A stretch of DNA of 64,000 nt, from positions 17,608,001 through 17,672,000 of the forward strand of contig OZ234498.1 in the NCBI GenBank assembly GCA_965153455.1. Direction: 5' to 3'. Below the pieces are notes generated by a model. The model saw only the letters and a list, made by a program, of their open reading frames with translations. It was not told where the DNA came from and did not search any database. The stretch comes from Sphagnum compactum. Its lineage: Eukaryota > Bryophyta > Sphagnopsida > Sphagnales. The position numbers were made by a program, and so were the translations under genes. Below, piece by piece: positions 47,277-60,246 of this stretch (position 1 is the stretch's first letter; every line of letters starts with the position of its first letter).

Positions 47277-50200
47277 GATGCAAACTACGAGCACAGTGGT
47301 GGTAGTAAAGCTCCTGCTGTTCGCAAGCAATCTCAGTCATCTACAAACTTGGTAGCTGCACAGTCATCAGCTGGTGTTCAGAGCTTGCAAAGACTGCATC
47401 GATTTTCCCAGCAAGGAACTTGGCCTGTTCCAGTGGGGTTTTCTGGGGATCTAATTGAGTTGGGTCCAGAGTCTAGAAACACAGCTGCTGCTGCAAACAG
47501 TGACATTGGCTTGGGTCTCAGCAGCTTGTCAGAAGAAGGTGCTATCGTCAACCATCCAGGTCATTTACAGCAAAGTACTGAGTGCCATGCTTCGTCGGGA
47601 AGAATAAGAGGGCATTCAGTCAGCAGCAGCAGCAGCAGCAGCAGCAACAGTCCTCCTGACTTCCTTTCAGGAAGAGTGCCAATTCAGGGGAGTAGTAAGG
47701 GAGAGTTTACTACATGTACTGGAGAGTTCTTCTTCCCATGCAGATTAGGAGGCCATGATGTAACAGAGAATTATGGGGGTCCTCCTCCTCCTCCTCCTCA
47801 GATGTCTGGATTACCAACACTAGGAAGTAGTAGTAAAAGAGAATCCCAAGCAAGTGAAAGTGTTGTCTATCCTGCAGATGGAAATGCAATTGATGAAAGA
47901 AAAAGAGCAGCTGATGGTGGTGATGGTGGCAGAAACAGGACTGTCAGTTACCACTTTACAGATGGCCATCATGTCCAAGATGTGGGCAGGAAAATGGATG
48001 GAAGAGGAATCAAGGATGCTGGTCGTGGCAGTATGAATTCCAATTCTCTTAACATCAAGCAGCAAGATCATCTAAGGACTGACACCCAGCTCTGTGGGAG
48101 TAGCAGTAGCAGCCATCATAGTGCAAGAGTGAATGCCTCTTCATCAAGGGCTAATAGCGATCAGGGTCTGGTTGATCCTGAAGCCAGCAGCAGCAGCAGC
48201 GAAGGGCTCCACTCAGATGTAGACCATCATTTGTTGAGGAGGGGAAGCAGCATTTCAGGACGTATGTTGGAAAATGTCACTGGTGGTGTATTTGGAAAAC
48301 TGAGAAGTAGTAGCTACAGGAGTTCTGCTTGTAAGAGGAAGAGTTGCACATCGTCATCAGTGTCGGGGAGTTTGTCTTGTGGGTCACATGGGTCTCTCCA
48401 AAATGGCTTTCGAGAAAGCAATGGGGGAAGAACTGCAGCACGAATCCACAACGGAATGAGTCGGCGTACCATGGGCATTGGAGGATGCACAAGTGCTTCT
48501 GATGTTGTGGTCTCTACCTCGTCTGCACAGGCAGCAGCAGCAGCAGCAGGGCAGAGTTCTGGACTGCCAGGTGTGGCCTCTGGACTTGAAGAACCTGTAG
48601 TACGAAGATCAACCTCTTTGCGAGAAGCCCTCCACTCGATGCCAGATACTCCTCACAGGGGAAGTTGCTCAGGGAAATCTGCAGCACTGGCTAGTTCCAG
48701 TGCGGGTAAGAGTTCTCAAACAAACCCTCAAGGTAGAGGAGTTGGATTGCTGTTGGCGGAGGCAGCAGCAGCAACTCTGCCTTCTCGTACCCTGCGTAGG
48801 TCTGTGCCTATGATGCAGCATGAAAACTCAGGCTCGCAGAGAACAGTACTAAACGACTGTCATATGAATCCCAATGAACGCAACTCTAGCAGCAGCAGCA
48901 GCAACAGCCTCGTTCCTAATGAGATCCTGACTGCTTCTTCTACTAGCACACGTTGCCAAAGTGGAAGTTCTTCTTTGGTGGGTGGCAGCAGGAGTGGGAC
49001 ATCTTTTTCACCACGACACAGGGACACTAGTAGTCTTGGCTTCTCTGGTGGAGGAGAGCGGCTGTCACACAGATATCTGGGAAGAAGCAGAACCCATAGT
49101 GTGACAACAAGTGTGTCTAGTGCAAGTCAGCTTGGAGCAGCAGTTGCTACAGAGAGTAGTAGGCTTCACAACCAGGAACTCTTCAGTTTCAACAATCTAG
49201 AGTCCATGACTCTTGGTGCTCCAGCACTGACAGAATCTGTCCCTCCTGCTAGGCAATCAACTTCAACAACACCGTCAACAACAGGTGCTGCCCCTTCTTC
49301 TAGGGTACCTCATACGCCTTGCAGCCAGAGACAGGGCAACAGTGTGCATACTGTGTTAACCAACAACCCAGCCATATCAGCACCTGGCCCTTCTCGTCTC
49401 TCTCCTTCTCCTCCTCCTTCTTCTTTGAGCCCTTCTTCTTCCCTAATGGCTCCATTTGTCATAGATTCTCTTTCGTCTCCAACGAGTCATTTTCGACGGT
49501 CTCTTCTGTCAAGGACATTGTCACCAGGTGGAGTTCAGGAAAGTCGAGGATTCTCATCAGCTGCTGCAGATAGTCTCTTGGGAATGCCATTTCGTGGTTT
49601 ACAGCTTTCAGCCAGGAATGGAACGCATCCACCACACCTTGTGTCTGAGGGGCTTGCTGAGGTTTGTGGTTTGATTATCATATGAGCCTTCTCATGCATG
49701 CGGTTCAGGTTTTGGGTCGTCTAGGGTGGGCAGTGGAAAACACTTGTTTGCTTGTGTTTTTTTTTGCTGTTGGGCATCTGTTGCTAGATCAATCTGGCTT
49801 CAAAGCTTCTGACTACTTGTTTGCTCCTTGTCTCCCTGCAAGAAGGGTTTAGGGTTTAATTGGGAAAAGGATGGGTGTTTTGAGAGCAGATCATATCTGC
49901 ACTGGAGCATGTGGAAAGAGATGAGGACCTTACTTATGAGGTAGCTATATACAACCATCTCCTGGAAAGATGTCAAACACCCAATGTTTTGTGTGTGCCT
50001 AACAAATCATGCAAACCACTCCCAGTGATCATCTGTGAAGTATTCATGGCCTAGAGAGAGTGTGGGAAGAGTATGTCCTGATTAAGATTGTCCATCAATG
50101 CCCCTGAAGCATGTGTTCTGCTGTGCCACCCAAACCAATGCTTCTTGGCATCATTTTATCCAGGGTAGTAAAAGACAATATTTCCTTGTTTCTGATAGCT

Positions 50201-51103
50201 TGCCCATTTTTTTGCTTCGGTCTTATCAGGTTAATGACATGGTCGTGACTAACTTGTGCAGCAACTTCTGATGCTGGAGGCAACCCTGCTGTTTGGAGGA
50301 TTGCGCCTGCGTGACCAGCACAGTGACCTGCGTCTTGATGTTGACAACATGTCTTATGAGGTCTGACACCAAGCTGGACACCTTAGTGCACACCCCTCAC
50401 TTGGAAGCATGGAAGCTGGGGCGCTCTGTGATGTTCTATGATGTTTTCAGAGGCTGTACCACTGCCTTATATATCAAGATCTTGGTGTGCTTTCTTGATG
50501 AAATCTCATTCTATGCTGCAATACAGAAGTGACATCTGTGGCCTTCATTGGTTGTGGTGGGACTCTTCAGGAATTGCTTGCTTTGGAAGACAGAATTGGC
50601 AATGTAAGTACTGGACTGACTGCAGAGGCAGTAGCTGAGAAGTTGAAGAGGAGCTGTTACTCCTCACTTGATGTGGTGGGTGCTCAGTTTTCCCAAGAGT
50701 ATGACACTAAGTGCAGCATCTGCCAGGTACAATTGATCTCATGAATCAGGCTTTTCATGGTTGTGAAGAAGCATGAAGCTTTATGGGTTTGTTTTCTACA
50801 GGTTTGCATGTCCTCATGGTTTATGCTGCATTAAGAGATGAACGTTTGCTGAACTAAACATTACCCAGTCCACTTGAGGTGGGTTACTCTGTAGTTTTTT
50901 AAGCAAGTCTCGGAAGAAATTTGTGGAGATAAGAGCATCTCAAGCTGGAAGCTGTTGGCTTTGGGTTTCAGGAGGAGTATGAGGATGGGGACAAGTTGGG
51001 CAAGATTGAGTGTGGGCATAGTTACCATGCATTGTGCATTCAGCAGTGGCTTGTGCAGAAAAACCAGTGCCCTATTTGCAAGGCTACTGCCTTTGCTCAT
51101 TAG
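47211..51103 (+). CDS. RING-H2 E3 ubiquitin ligase, MBR1/MBR2-like
   Basis: Five coding exons: 47211-49661, 49890-49940, 50262-50360, 50571-50726, 50972-51103. Junctions are GT-AG and phase is kept, giving 962 residues. The C-terminal RING-H2 is complete: Cys915, Cys918, Cys933, His935, His938, Cys941, Cys952, Cys955, with spacing C-x2-C-x14-C-x-H-x2-H-x2-C-x10-C-x2-C, split by the last intron after CSICQ. Before it lies the conserved ALEDRIGNVSTGLT segment of the MED25-binding RING (MBR) group, and DEDLTYEQLLMLEA upstream. The first exon (817 residues) is Ser-, Gly- and Gln-rich and probably disordered, with several poly-Ser and poly-Ala runs. Arabidopsis MBR proteins are about 650-700 residues (from memory), so this one is long mainly through exon 1. 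It probably transfers ubiquitin to transcription-related targets; the substrate here is unknown. Confidence 0.92.
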
Positions 51104-51712
51104 ATATTGTTTGAAGATATTGCCTCAGCTACTTCACTGCTTGAACAAATAATCAAAGCTGTTCTTAGAGTGCCAGCATATCTTATCCACCCCATGAACT
51201 AGGTATGGTGTTTCCCAAGGCATGCTTGCCCCATAGGTAGCACAGCACCAGTGATCCAAGCCAGTCCTCCTTTATGCATCTAGTGAAAGGTATGTGAGTC
51301 AATAGAGGATGAAATATTATCCCCCAATTGTGTAGTGCCCAAATGTGGAGCTTATTTGTGAGCTATGATTTGTTCCATTCAAAACTGATTCCCATAACAC
51401 TAAGATCATGCACTTTGCATTGGAGGATTGTGGGGAGCCATGTGTACCATGCGAGGCTTGTGGACGGGTTTTCCTGGTTTTTGACCTTTCCTGCCAACAG
51501 GTACTCTGACCAACACCTTTGAGAGGGGAAGCGCTGAGATTCAGCAGTGTCCCACAAAGCAGTGACTTGGCCATTGCTACAAGTAGTCCCTGTGCTATAT
51601 CAGATTCAAAACCTTGAGTGTAACATCTTTTGTGCAAGTGACCAATTGTGTGATTAAGGGATATGTTTAGGGTATAGTAGGTAGGCCCCAATGACTACTA
51701 CCCAATATGTAA

Positions 51713-51948
51713 GCCTCTCTATGCTTTAGGCTTAGATGCTTGCTTGTACATACAAGTTGATGAAATGAAGCTTACCCACCGTCACAAGCTTGTTGTTGCA
51801 GCTTGAATGAGGGTGCCAATTGATGTTTTATATAGCTATGGCCGCTGAGTGCTGATCAACATCATGACTGACTCTTCCCATTGCTCCTGGAAATGCAATA
51901 GAAACTCAGGATGCAAATGTTTTGTATAAAGGTTTTGATTTGCACTCA
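51713..51948 (+). repeat. ~236 bp segment shared with 29109-29341
   Basis: Second copy of the shared segment, about 610 bp downstream of the RING-H2 stop, in the same orientation. See the partner at 29109-29341 for the matching blocks. Confidence 0.75.
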
Positions 51949-54180
51949 TTTTCATCTTATCTTAAAAGTGTGGTTTAGGATGTTTAGACTTTTAAGCTTT
52001 AGATTACAAACTTAAATGGAAGATGATGAATCAAAGAAAGGATCATGTTTTGTATTTGGAGAAATAACAATGTTTTTTTGAAGTCATGTCAATATTGATG
52101 GAGCATAGTTTTGTCTTTCCGATCTTGATTCCACCATTAATATTGACAAAGAAGTTGTCAAGGCCATGGACTTCAACAAAGATGGAGAACCAAATGGAAT
52201 GGTGAAAAATGGTCACAACTTCGAACCACCTTCGTGAGACAATGAGTCTTCTCATACCAACATACAAATCTTGAAATGTTGAAAACATCAAAATGTTGTA
52301 ACATTTTAATCATTTAATGATTAAAAAAATTCTTGATCGTGTATTGTAATATATTAATGTTTGTGCTCAACACAAAAACATGCTTCTCATCAAAAAAATT
52401 GTAATTGTTTTTCATATACTCATTTCATGACTTTTACTTTCATTTTTTCTTTCCTCTCTTTTCACACCCATTTTCTTCACCTTCTTTTTACTTCTTAATC
52501 CTCCTCCTCTTCATATTCTTCTTCAAAAATCACTTAAAATTTGGATGCATCAACTTCCACTTACCCATGTGTTTATTGTTTAATTTTGCTTCCACTTCAC
52601 TTCATTGTTGCATATTTCGTTGTGATATACCCAATCATTATAGTCAAGCACAATACTAATATGTATACTTCAATGAGGTTTGTGTAATTTTCACCTTTCT
52701 TTTACATTCAAACACATGAAACATGAATTGTTATTATATGTAACTAACACTTAAACATTATAGATGCTCAAACATTATAAATGGTCAAACATTCTAAATA
52801 TGTAGACATTGATATTGCATTCAATTCAAACATAAAAGAAACTCCATGAATTACATAAGCATAGAAGAAAAATACCTAGACCATAGTTTTCACCGACTCA
52901 ATTTGCAATGTCCTCTTTCAAATCTTGAGGTGCTTCCACCAATTTTTTTCTTTTTCACATAATTGTGATGTAATGATCAATTGATCTTCTAAATAGTATT
53001 AACTTGTGCATTCCTCTCATTCTCATTCATTATATTTAATTTTCTTGTCTTCTTTGCATCTTCATTCTTTGCAAATTTCACACCTCCACCTTTAAAGGTT
53101 CCTTTTGAAATCAAGAACCGGACAACATTGGTAAGCACTTATATGGAAAAGGTTATGATTGTGGAGACAATTAAAAAGAAGGTAAAAATTATATCTTGCA
53201 ATTTCTAATACAAAATTAAGTGATAAACCCCAAGTAGGAAAATCAATAACAAAGCAATGGAGGGTCACTAAAAGGTTGTAATACCTACACATGAAAACAA
53301 CAATAAAATAAACACAAAATTGAAAAGAAAATACACAATTATAATGAAGATCTTTGGAAGCTTAACCAAAAAAAATCGTCATCGTCTTTTAGGAGCACAT
53401 AGGAAATCGTGAAGTAATATCATACTTGATGCATTCCCAAATTCCTTGATAGACTCACCTGCGAATCCAAAGGTGAAAATAACGAAAGGATAAGGAATTA
53501 GGGTGCGCTTCCTGGTTCACAACACTTTAGGGGTAGAGGGGTGTGTTAAAGCTCCGGGATGGGGATTAAGATTGGTGACAAGTGGGTCAATTATTTACAT
53601 GGATCTGCACAAACCAAACAACAAGTTGGTTAGTGCGTAGTTGAAGCACTTTTGGTACACGGACGAGCCACAGGCAAACACGGACTCACAAAACTCATTA
53701 CGACCTGGACTTGGGGGAAGCCACCACCTTCCACCTTATAATATTCATTGTGCCTGGCCACAGGGCCTACACCCAAATGCCATTTATCCCAGGACTCCCA
53801 GGTAAGGAGTCCCAAACTTCCCTAAATTGGGACTTTCGTGACTTTAGAGGCCCATAACTTTTTGTGCAGACCTCCAATTGAAATGAGGTCTAAAGAAAAG
53901 TTGTAGCCCTTGTTGAGAGATTTCCAACGATATGAGACATGCCACCTGCACGCAAATAAATCAGGGCGATTCTTGACTTTTGTGGTCGAAAATCAAATTA
54001 TTGTTAAATTGGCAATTTGACTCTCGGCCCATCTTTTGGCCATTACTTATGTTTTAAGTACCCCAAATGGGTCATTTGAGCCCATTTTAGACATCTACGT
54101 TCCAATAGCTTTCCAACGGTATAAAAAACTATTCAATCCAATGAGTTTTGACCCCTGTAATCATCCTTTGAAAATTTGAG
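51949..54180. other. AT-rich region and probable LTR-type repeat
   Basis: To about 53,350 the DNA is AT-rich with no recognisable gene. From about 53,560 the style changes to motifs such as CCCATAACTTTTTGTGCAG and AAAGTTGTAGCCCTTGTTGAG and TTTCCAACGATATGAGAC, which are typical of noncoding parts of plant LTR elements. No LTR pair or protein domain was found, so it may be a fragment or solo LTR. Confidence 0.4.
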
Positions 54181-54210
54181 AGTCCATCAGGACTCCAACT
54201 CCCAAACTGG

Positions 54211-54508
54211 GAGCTCACTTGGGAGTGTGGGGGTTCATTCCCTCACATTCTCCTACACTCTCGGGAGCATGAAATGTGACTCCTGGGCTTCACTCTTGGC
54301 TTGCACCTTTGCAAGCCTTTGCCTTGGTAGCAAGCCCAAAGCTAGGGTTGCGATAGTGGGAGCTCATTTGAAAGTGTGGGGGTTCATTCCCTCACACCCT
54401 CCTACACTCCCGGGAGCATGAAATGTGACTCCCGAGCTTCACTCTTGGCCCACACCTTTGCAAGCCCTTGCCTTAGTCACGAACCCAAGGCTAGGGTTGC
54501 GACAATAA
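54211..54508. repeat. Tandem duplication, 149 bp, two copies
   Basis: GAGCTCA(C/T)TTG(G/A).AGTGTGGGGGTTCATTCCCTCAC begins at 54211 and 54360. CGGGAGCATGAAATGTGACTC, CTTCACTCTTGGC, CCTTTGCAAGCC and GCTAGGGTTGCGA follow in both. The copies are about 90 percent alike by eye. Confidence 0.93.
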
Positions 54509-57471
54509 TTGCACAATAAAAGAGAAAAAACAAAAATAAGCATTAATATTGAAAAAAATGACAAAAAAAGTCATGAAAATAGGAACACAAGCAAAACAAT
54601 AGAATACAACAAAAACAAACATGGATATTTGAAGAACATGACACGATTGTAATTAAGATCTTTGGAAGATTAAACAAAAAAACAAGAAAAGATCTTCATG
54701 ATTTTTTCAAGAACACAAACACATCATGAAAGCACTAGCATAAGCACCAAAAAATCATGAGAGCAAAAAAACAAACACAAAAGAAGAAAAAAAAACATCT
54801 TGAAAACACAAAGCAAAAATAATCAAAATGTTAACATCACAACGACAAAAAAAAAAGAGAAAAGATGCCAAATGATGCCAAAAAAAATGTTGGAGAAATG
54901 TCTATGTTTAAAATTTAGACCTTTTTGGATTTTTTTTCCCATTCATCCAATTTACAAGCCTCGTGACATGAGCCTTAAATTTGGAACTTGGTTTAATCCA
55001 ATGTTGTGCAATTCTTTTTTTAAAAGAACCTTTGGTCACAATTTTGACATTGTAAAATTTATTTGGAAATTTTCTCGGTGCAAGTTTGAGCCCAATTTTT
55101 CCAATTTCTAAACCTTTTGGTTTTAGTTCTAGCACATTTTTCAAATTCAAGAATGATTATGCCCAGTTTGATGTACACACTACACACTTTCCAATGCTAG
55201 ATATTTATGGATACAAAGGTTTACAATAAATTTAAACATGGGTCTATGTAGGTAGGGAGATCAATAACTAATTAAAAGTAATATTTAATTATAACATTTA
55301 ACCTACTTATCAACTTTTTTAAAAAATCAATTTTCTTAACTAAAAATCTTAACTCTATTTCCAATAACATTTTTTCATGGTTTGGTTTCGGTTCTAGATT
55401 TAACAAAAGACTAGTTCCATAATCTAATTCTTGTGATAATTCCAAGGGCATCAATTTGGGTCCAGATCACAAGAACCTTAAGTTGAACCCCCAATTTTAA
55501 CCTTGCAAACATAATCCTTTCAAAATAATGGTATAAACATACTTTTCTCTTATATAAATGAACCAATGATTGGAAGTTTACTTGATCCATTTGTTCCCTA
55601 CTTATGGTTTCTTTGATATCCTTATGTTTAAAGTAAATCCTTAGATGGTGGCATTCCCAAAATAAGTGGCCTACTTGATCATAAGCATGAAGTAGTGGCC
55701 TTGCATATTGAGAATATCACTTGTCACAAGCACAATAACTATGAAAATGAATAATGAAAAGACAAACTTGAGTATAAATCTAAACATAGAACATAGAAAC
55801 CAAGACAAAATCGTAAGAGGTTAAAAACAAGAACATGAAGTGCGTAAACAATAGTGTAAACAAATATTTATTGTGATAAAATATGAAAACGTAAACACAA
55901 AAGTAACATAACAAAGCTATGGAACAAGATCCTACCTCAAATTAGTGTTGAATAGATTAAAGGTCATGGGAGTTCTATTTTTATTTATAGCCCTTTGAGG
56001 GCCTAACTCAAGGAAGCTTCCATGGAGGTTCTTATGTGCCCACCAACTAGGGAAATTTCTTAAAATGTTTTTTACCTCCAAATGAATTATAAATGAACTA
56101 GAACTTAATTAAAAGTTAACGATGGGTCAATTAACAATTAATTAAAAGTGGATTAAAATAATTGTTCCAGTGAACTAAAAGTGAATTGAGAATTAACTAA
56201 AAATGAATTAGGAATTAATTAGAAATGAACTTGGAATTAACTATGAGTCCAAAAGGATTGAAAAAATTCCACAAAAGTTCAATTGATTTTTTAATGGACC
56301 AAATATATATTTGGAATGGTAGTTGCATGTATTTAATTATTAAGTCTTATAGTTGTTTTTAGATGTTTTAATGTTCCATCAATGTTTTCAACAATTAAAC
56401 ATTTTATTGTTGCAAAATATTTTAATTCAAGAAGAATGCAAGCATCTCATCACAAACTTTTTGGGCCATGATTTGATAATAGTAGTCATGTAAAATCTAT
56501 TTTTTCATAGAATTCAGAAAAATCCTTATTTAAACCCTATTAGATAATATATATTTTCGAGCATGCCTTCTTTTCAACATGGACCTTTATTGAATGTCTT
56601 ATGGACATATTATAAGGTTATTGCACTTTGCAAAAATGAACTCCAAAATTCACTTCTATGAGATTGTTCAATTATTATTTCTTTCAACTTAGAAATACCC
56701 ATTTAATCAAGATATGTTCATGAAAAAAATACTCAATGTTAATATTAATACCTTCCAATACACTTTTGTGATGATACCATATTAGAGTGTTCATATATCC
56801 CCATAATGAATTTCAAAAATTTCAATACCAATTTCATTTTCATGTCCAACCCATTTCACAAGCGATCATACTTTATTTATACCTTACCATGTGATACTTA
56901 AAGTTCATATTCATACCAATCTTGCAAAAAGGGTGGGATCCTTCACACTAAGATCACTTTGGTATTTAAAAAATACATTATCATACCCACAATCAATAAT
57001 TGGCACATCTTTGTTGAAATAATTACTTTTTTAACAAAATAGGGTTTAGTAACTTCAAGTTTGATATTCCAAAATCCAATAGGAGTTAGTAAATACACTA
57101 ATGTTGCAATCACACATGGTGTTAATGAATCTAGTGTTAGACCCACTAACACCAACCTAACACCTAGAAAGTGAGCCTTCATGCACCCTTGATTTACAAA
57201 TCAAATTCCTTATTATTAAGCTCATGAGGTTCAATAATAGCTACATTGTTGTTGTTGTCATTTGTAGTTCAATTGAACACCATAATCATGACCTATGCCA
57301 AATTGTTGAAACCTTGCATTATGTCGAGTTGTGTGTGATCGATGGCATGGCCTCATGTCTTGTTCAATATCTGATTGTTTTTCCAACAAAGTGCCTTAAT
57401 GGGTTTGGGCTTGTTTCTCCTCCGAATTTAAATTTATGGCATTAATTCAATTAATGGGCTCCACCAACAAC
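54509..57471. other. AT-rich intergenic region
   Basis: No supported gene. The part at 55083-55210 is related to 42548-42672. Short open frames exist on both strands, none recognisable. Confidence 0.55.
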
Positions 57472-58041
57472 CTATTCCTTTTTTTGTGGTTTTATCCATG
57501 CATTTATGAATAAAATAATATGTCCTTTTAACCCATGTATTTCCAAAAGATTGAGTAGATGCAAAATTTTCAATAGTTGCATTTTAAAAAATCGAACTAT
57601 TTTTTTGATAGAATTTGGTGAGGTGGGGTTAGTACCTAAGACTGGATTAGGTTGGGTGGGTGCTTCAGCTATTAGTAAGCAAATGGGAGCTATGGCAACA
57701 TTTATTGCTTCTTGAGTCAACTTTATAAGGTTCCTGGTAGTATCCTGAAACTGAATTGGTGTAGTTGGAAGATGCTTAAACATCCATTCTTCTTCAATAT
57801 TGGTACGAAAGTTTTGTTGCCTATTTTCATTTACAAATGTTGAATCATCATTTATGTTGATGACTTCATTTGGGGCGAGGTTAAATTTCTTGATAACTTG
57901 ATATGCATTATCCATCATGAGGTCTTTTGTGTGGGGTGGTTCAAAGATTGGTCTTAAGCTAATAAATTCAACTATCATGTCATACAAGCCTTGTCTAAAG
58001 CTTTTTGAGAGATTGAAAGAAACTATATCTATAATGTTCAT
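57472..58041 (-). CDS. Unrecognised ORF, 189 codons
   Basis: A minus-strand frame of 189 codons, long for such AT-rich DNA. The product is mostly hydrophilic: an N-terminal half with FISLRPIFEPPHTKDLMMDN, a central VNENRQQNF, a Thr/Gln segment, and a C-terminal half with APTQPNPVLGTNPTSP and a basic end. I recognise no domain. It may be a relic of a retroelement gag-like region or chance. No splice partners were identified. Confidence 0.25.
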   Translation of the reverse strand: MNIIDIVSFNLSKSFRQGLYDMIVEFISLRPIFEPPHTKDLMMDNAYQVIKKFNLAPNEVININDDSTFVNENRQQNFRTNIEEEWMFKHLPTTPIQFQDTTRNLIKLTQEAINVAIAPICLLIAEAPTQPNPVLGTNPTSPNSIKKIVRFFKMQLLKILHLLNLLEIHGLKGHIILFINAWIKPQKKE

Positions 58042-59365
58042 GGCCCAATATTCCTTGTTGTGTCTAATACTTGCAATTTAATCATAAATTTTCTGGAAGA
58101 TTCTGAATATGGAACTCCATTTATCCTTACATGCTAGCCCATTTTTAAAGTGAGTTGAATAACCGGAACTCATTATAATTTTTTTTTCTTCTTCTACTTG
58201 GTAATTGTAGTTTCAAATTGATCTTGTCCATCTGCTTTGTCACAATTGGCAAGGTGTTTTTCCTTTTTGATTTTGACAAGAGCCAAAACTTCATCATGTT
58301 CCCAATTTGTAGGCTATTGTGGCTTTCTTGATTACATCTCCAAAAAATTTACACTTTGAGCCTTCTTGCCTTTATCTTTAGTTTTTGTCTTTGTTGGACT
58401 CATTATTTCATCATTAACAGGTGCACTATAAAAAATAACAACTATGGACAACACAGGGTTATGCTTATTCTTTCAAATGAAATGTTTAAGAATCATTGTT
58501 TGTTTGATTTGTACATTTTTATAAGATTGAAAAACTTTTTTTTATGTCTTTGCATGCTATATTGATCAAGATTCAAAGGAACATGGTCTTGAAACATTAA
58601 AGGACTTTGAATAAGACAATTAAAAAAACTCAAAACAAAAAGAATAGATGAAAAATGTTTGGAAGCTTCCATATGTTCTTCAAATTCATCTTCATAGGTG
58701 CTAGAGTTTGTAGTCCCATAAAATTCTATGGATTTTTAATGAAGTTTCTTTTGTGGATAGTCCTATCTTTGAACAAACATAATGCTTTGTAGGTAGGGGT
58801 TTTTTAATGGTTCTTGTGTAAACAAAATCCTTTAGTAAGTAAAAGTCTTCAATAGTTCTTGTTCAAAAAACATCTTTCAACACATGTAGAAGTTTAACAT
58901 TGAATTATAGGCCTTTTTTTGGGGTTGTTATGTAAAGTTGAAACCCTAATGCAACATCTTCATTTTTTGAAATTTTGTTGTGTAGTTACCATTTCTTAAC
59001 ATGATCTTAACACTAGGCTAACACTGCTTGCCACGTAAGATACCACATAATAAAAAAATGGTAACTAACAATATATATATGTGAATGTTATAATAATTTT
59101 GTCCTTGTTAACATCAAGGTAACCATGACTTGCCACCATGTGTGATTACAACATAAGTCCTATACATCCGTACTAATGTTAATGATATATGTTGATGGTT
59201 TAGACAATCTCCTTCATGGAGAAGGTCTCAGGTTGAAGTTCCTAAATTTTCAATAAATTAAGGATTGGATTAATTTTTTTCCCCAACTAGCTCTCTTGAG
59301 AATTAATTAATGCCAAACATTAGTTGCAAGTACAATATGAGGACAACACTTGCAAATTCGACTAA
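58042..59365. other. AT-rich intergenic region
   Basis: No gene recognised. Short open frames only, with homopolymer runs. Confidence 0.55.
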
Positions 59366-59745
59366 CTTTGTTTTTTGTTTTTTGGTTGCAAAATTCATCA
59401 TATTTTTGATATCACGAAATTTGTTTTTTTGTTTTTTGGTTGCAAAATTCATCATATTTTTGATATCAAAAAATTTTCTTTTTGTTTTTTGGTTGCAAGA
59501 TTCATCATATTTTTGATATCACAAAATTTGTTTTTTGTTTTTGGGTTGCAAAAAATTCATCATATTTTTGATATCACAAAATTTGTTTTTTGTTTTTTGG
59601 TTGCAAATAATTCATCATATTTTTGATATTACACAATTTGCTTTTTGTTTTTTGGTTGAAAAAGTCGTCAAATTTTTGACATCACAAAATTTTCTTTTTG
59701 TTTTTTGGTTGAAAAAGTAGTCAAATTTTGGATATCACAAAATTG
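59366..59745. repeat. 53-55 bp minisatellite, seven copies
   Basis: GGTTGCAA or GGTTGAAA starts at 59384, 59438, 59491, 59544, 59599, 59654 and 59707, followed each time by TTCATCATATTTTTGATATCA or a variant and a TTTGTTTTTTG run. The last two units are the most diverged (GTCGTCAAATTTTTGACATCA). The long plus-strand open frames across it reflect the repeat. Confidence 0.95.
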
Positions 59746-59789
59746 GGGGAAAAGAAACCACGCTTTTGATTTATGTAGAAATTAAAAAC

Positions 59790-59905
59790 GTGTGAGCGAG
59801 TAGATAGGTAAGTAGGTGGGTGGGTAGGTGGTGGGCAGGTGGTGGATTTGGACTGTTTTGTTTTGGGGCTTTTTACTTACTTACTTACTGCTCGCATGAA
59901 TGAGT
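59790..59905. repeat. GTAG-type cluster with inverted ends
   Basis: The left part reads GTGAGCGAGTAGATAGGTAAG and has GGTGGGTGGG. The right part reads TTACTTACTTACTGCTCGC, whose reverse complement (GCGAGCAGTAAGTAAGTAA) resembles the left end. A hairpin with arms of about 20 bp is possible. Confidence 0.6.
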
Positions 59906-60203
59906 AAAAAAATAAGATACTAAAGTCAAGGGTACCAAAGACTTTTAGTCCTTTTTGGAGCTCTGCCCGCGCGTAGCGGGGAAAGAGACCGCGATCCTTC
60001 CCAAGTTGGATGGGCAAAGAGGTAGGTATATACCATGCTATGGTGGGTGTGTGTTTTTTTTTTTCAAACCTGCCCTAATTACTTAGCTGGATAAGCTGAC
60101 AGGCGCATTGATTGGGTGGAAAAGAATGCTGCAGCCCACGCTTCCCTTCTTGAGGCCTAAATTTTCTTACAATTTAAAAAAGAAAGAAAGAAATATTTGT
60201 GCG

Positions 60204-60246
60204 GACGACCGACCGACCGACGGACGGACGGACGGACCGACGGACG
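60204..60246. repeat. (GACC)n-(GACG)n microsatellite
   Basis: GACC units are followed by GACG/GGAC units. A GC-rich stretch of about 200 bp follows with no recognised gene. Confidence 0.9.

Noticed and set aside
59366-59745. CRISPR-like array
   Set aside because: Plant nuclear DNA; units are contiguous diverged tandem copies without unique spacers.
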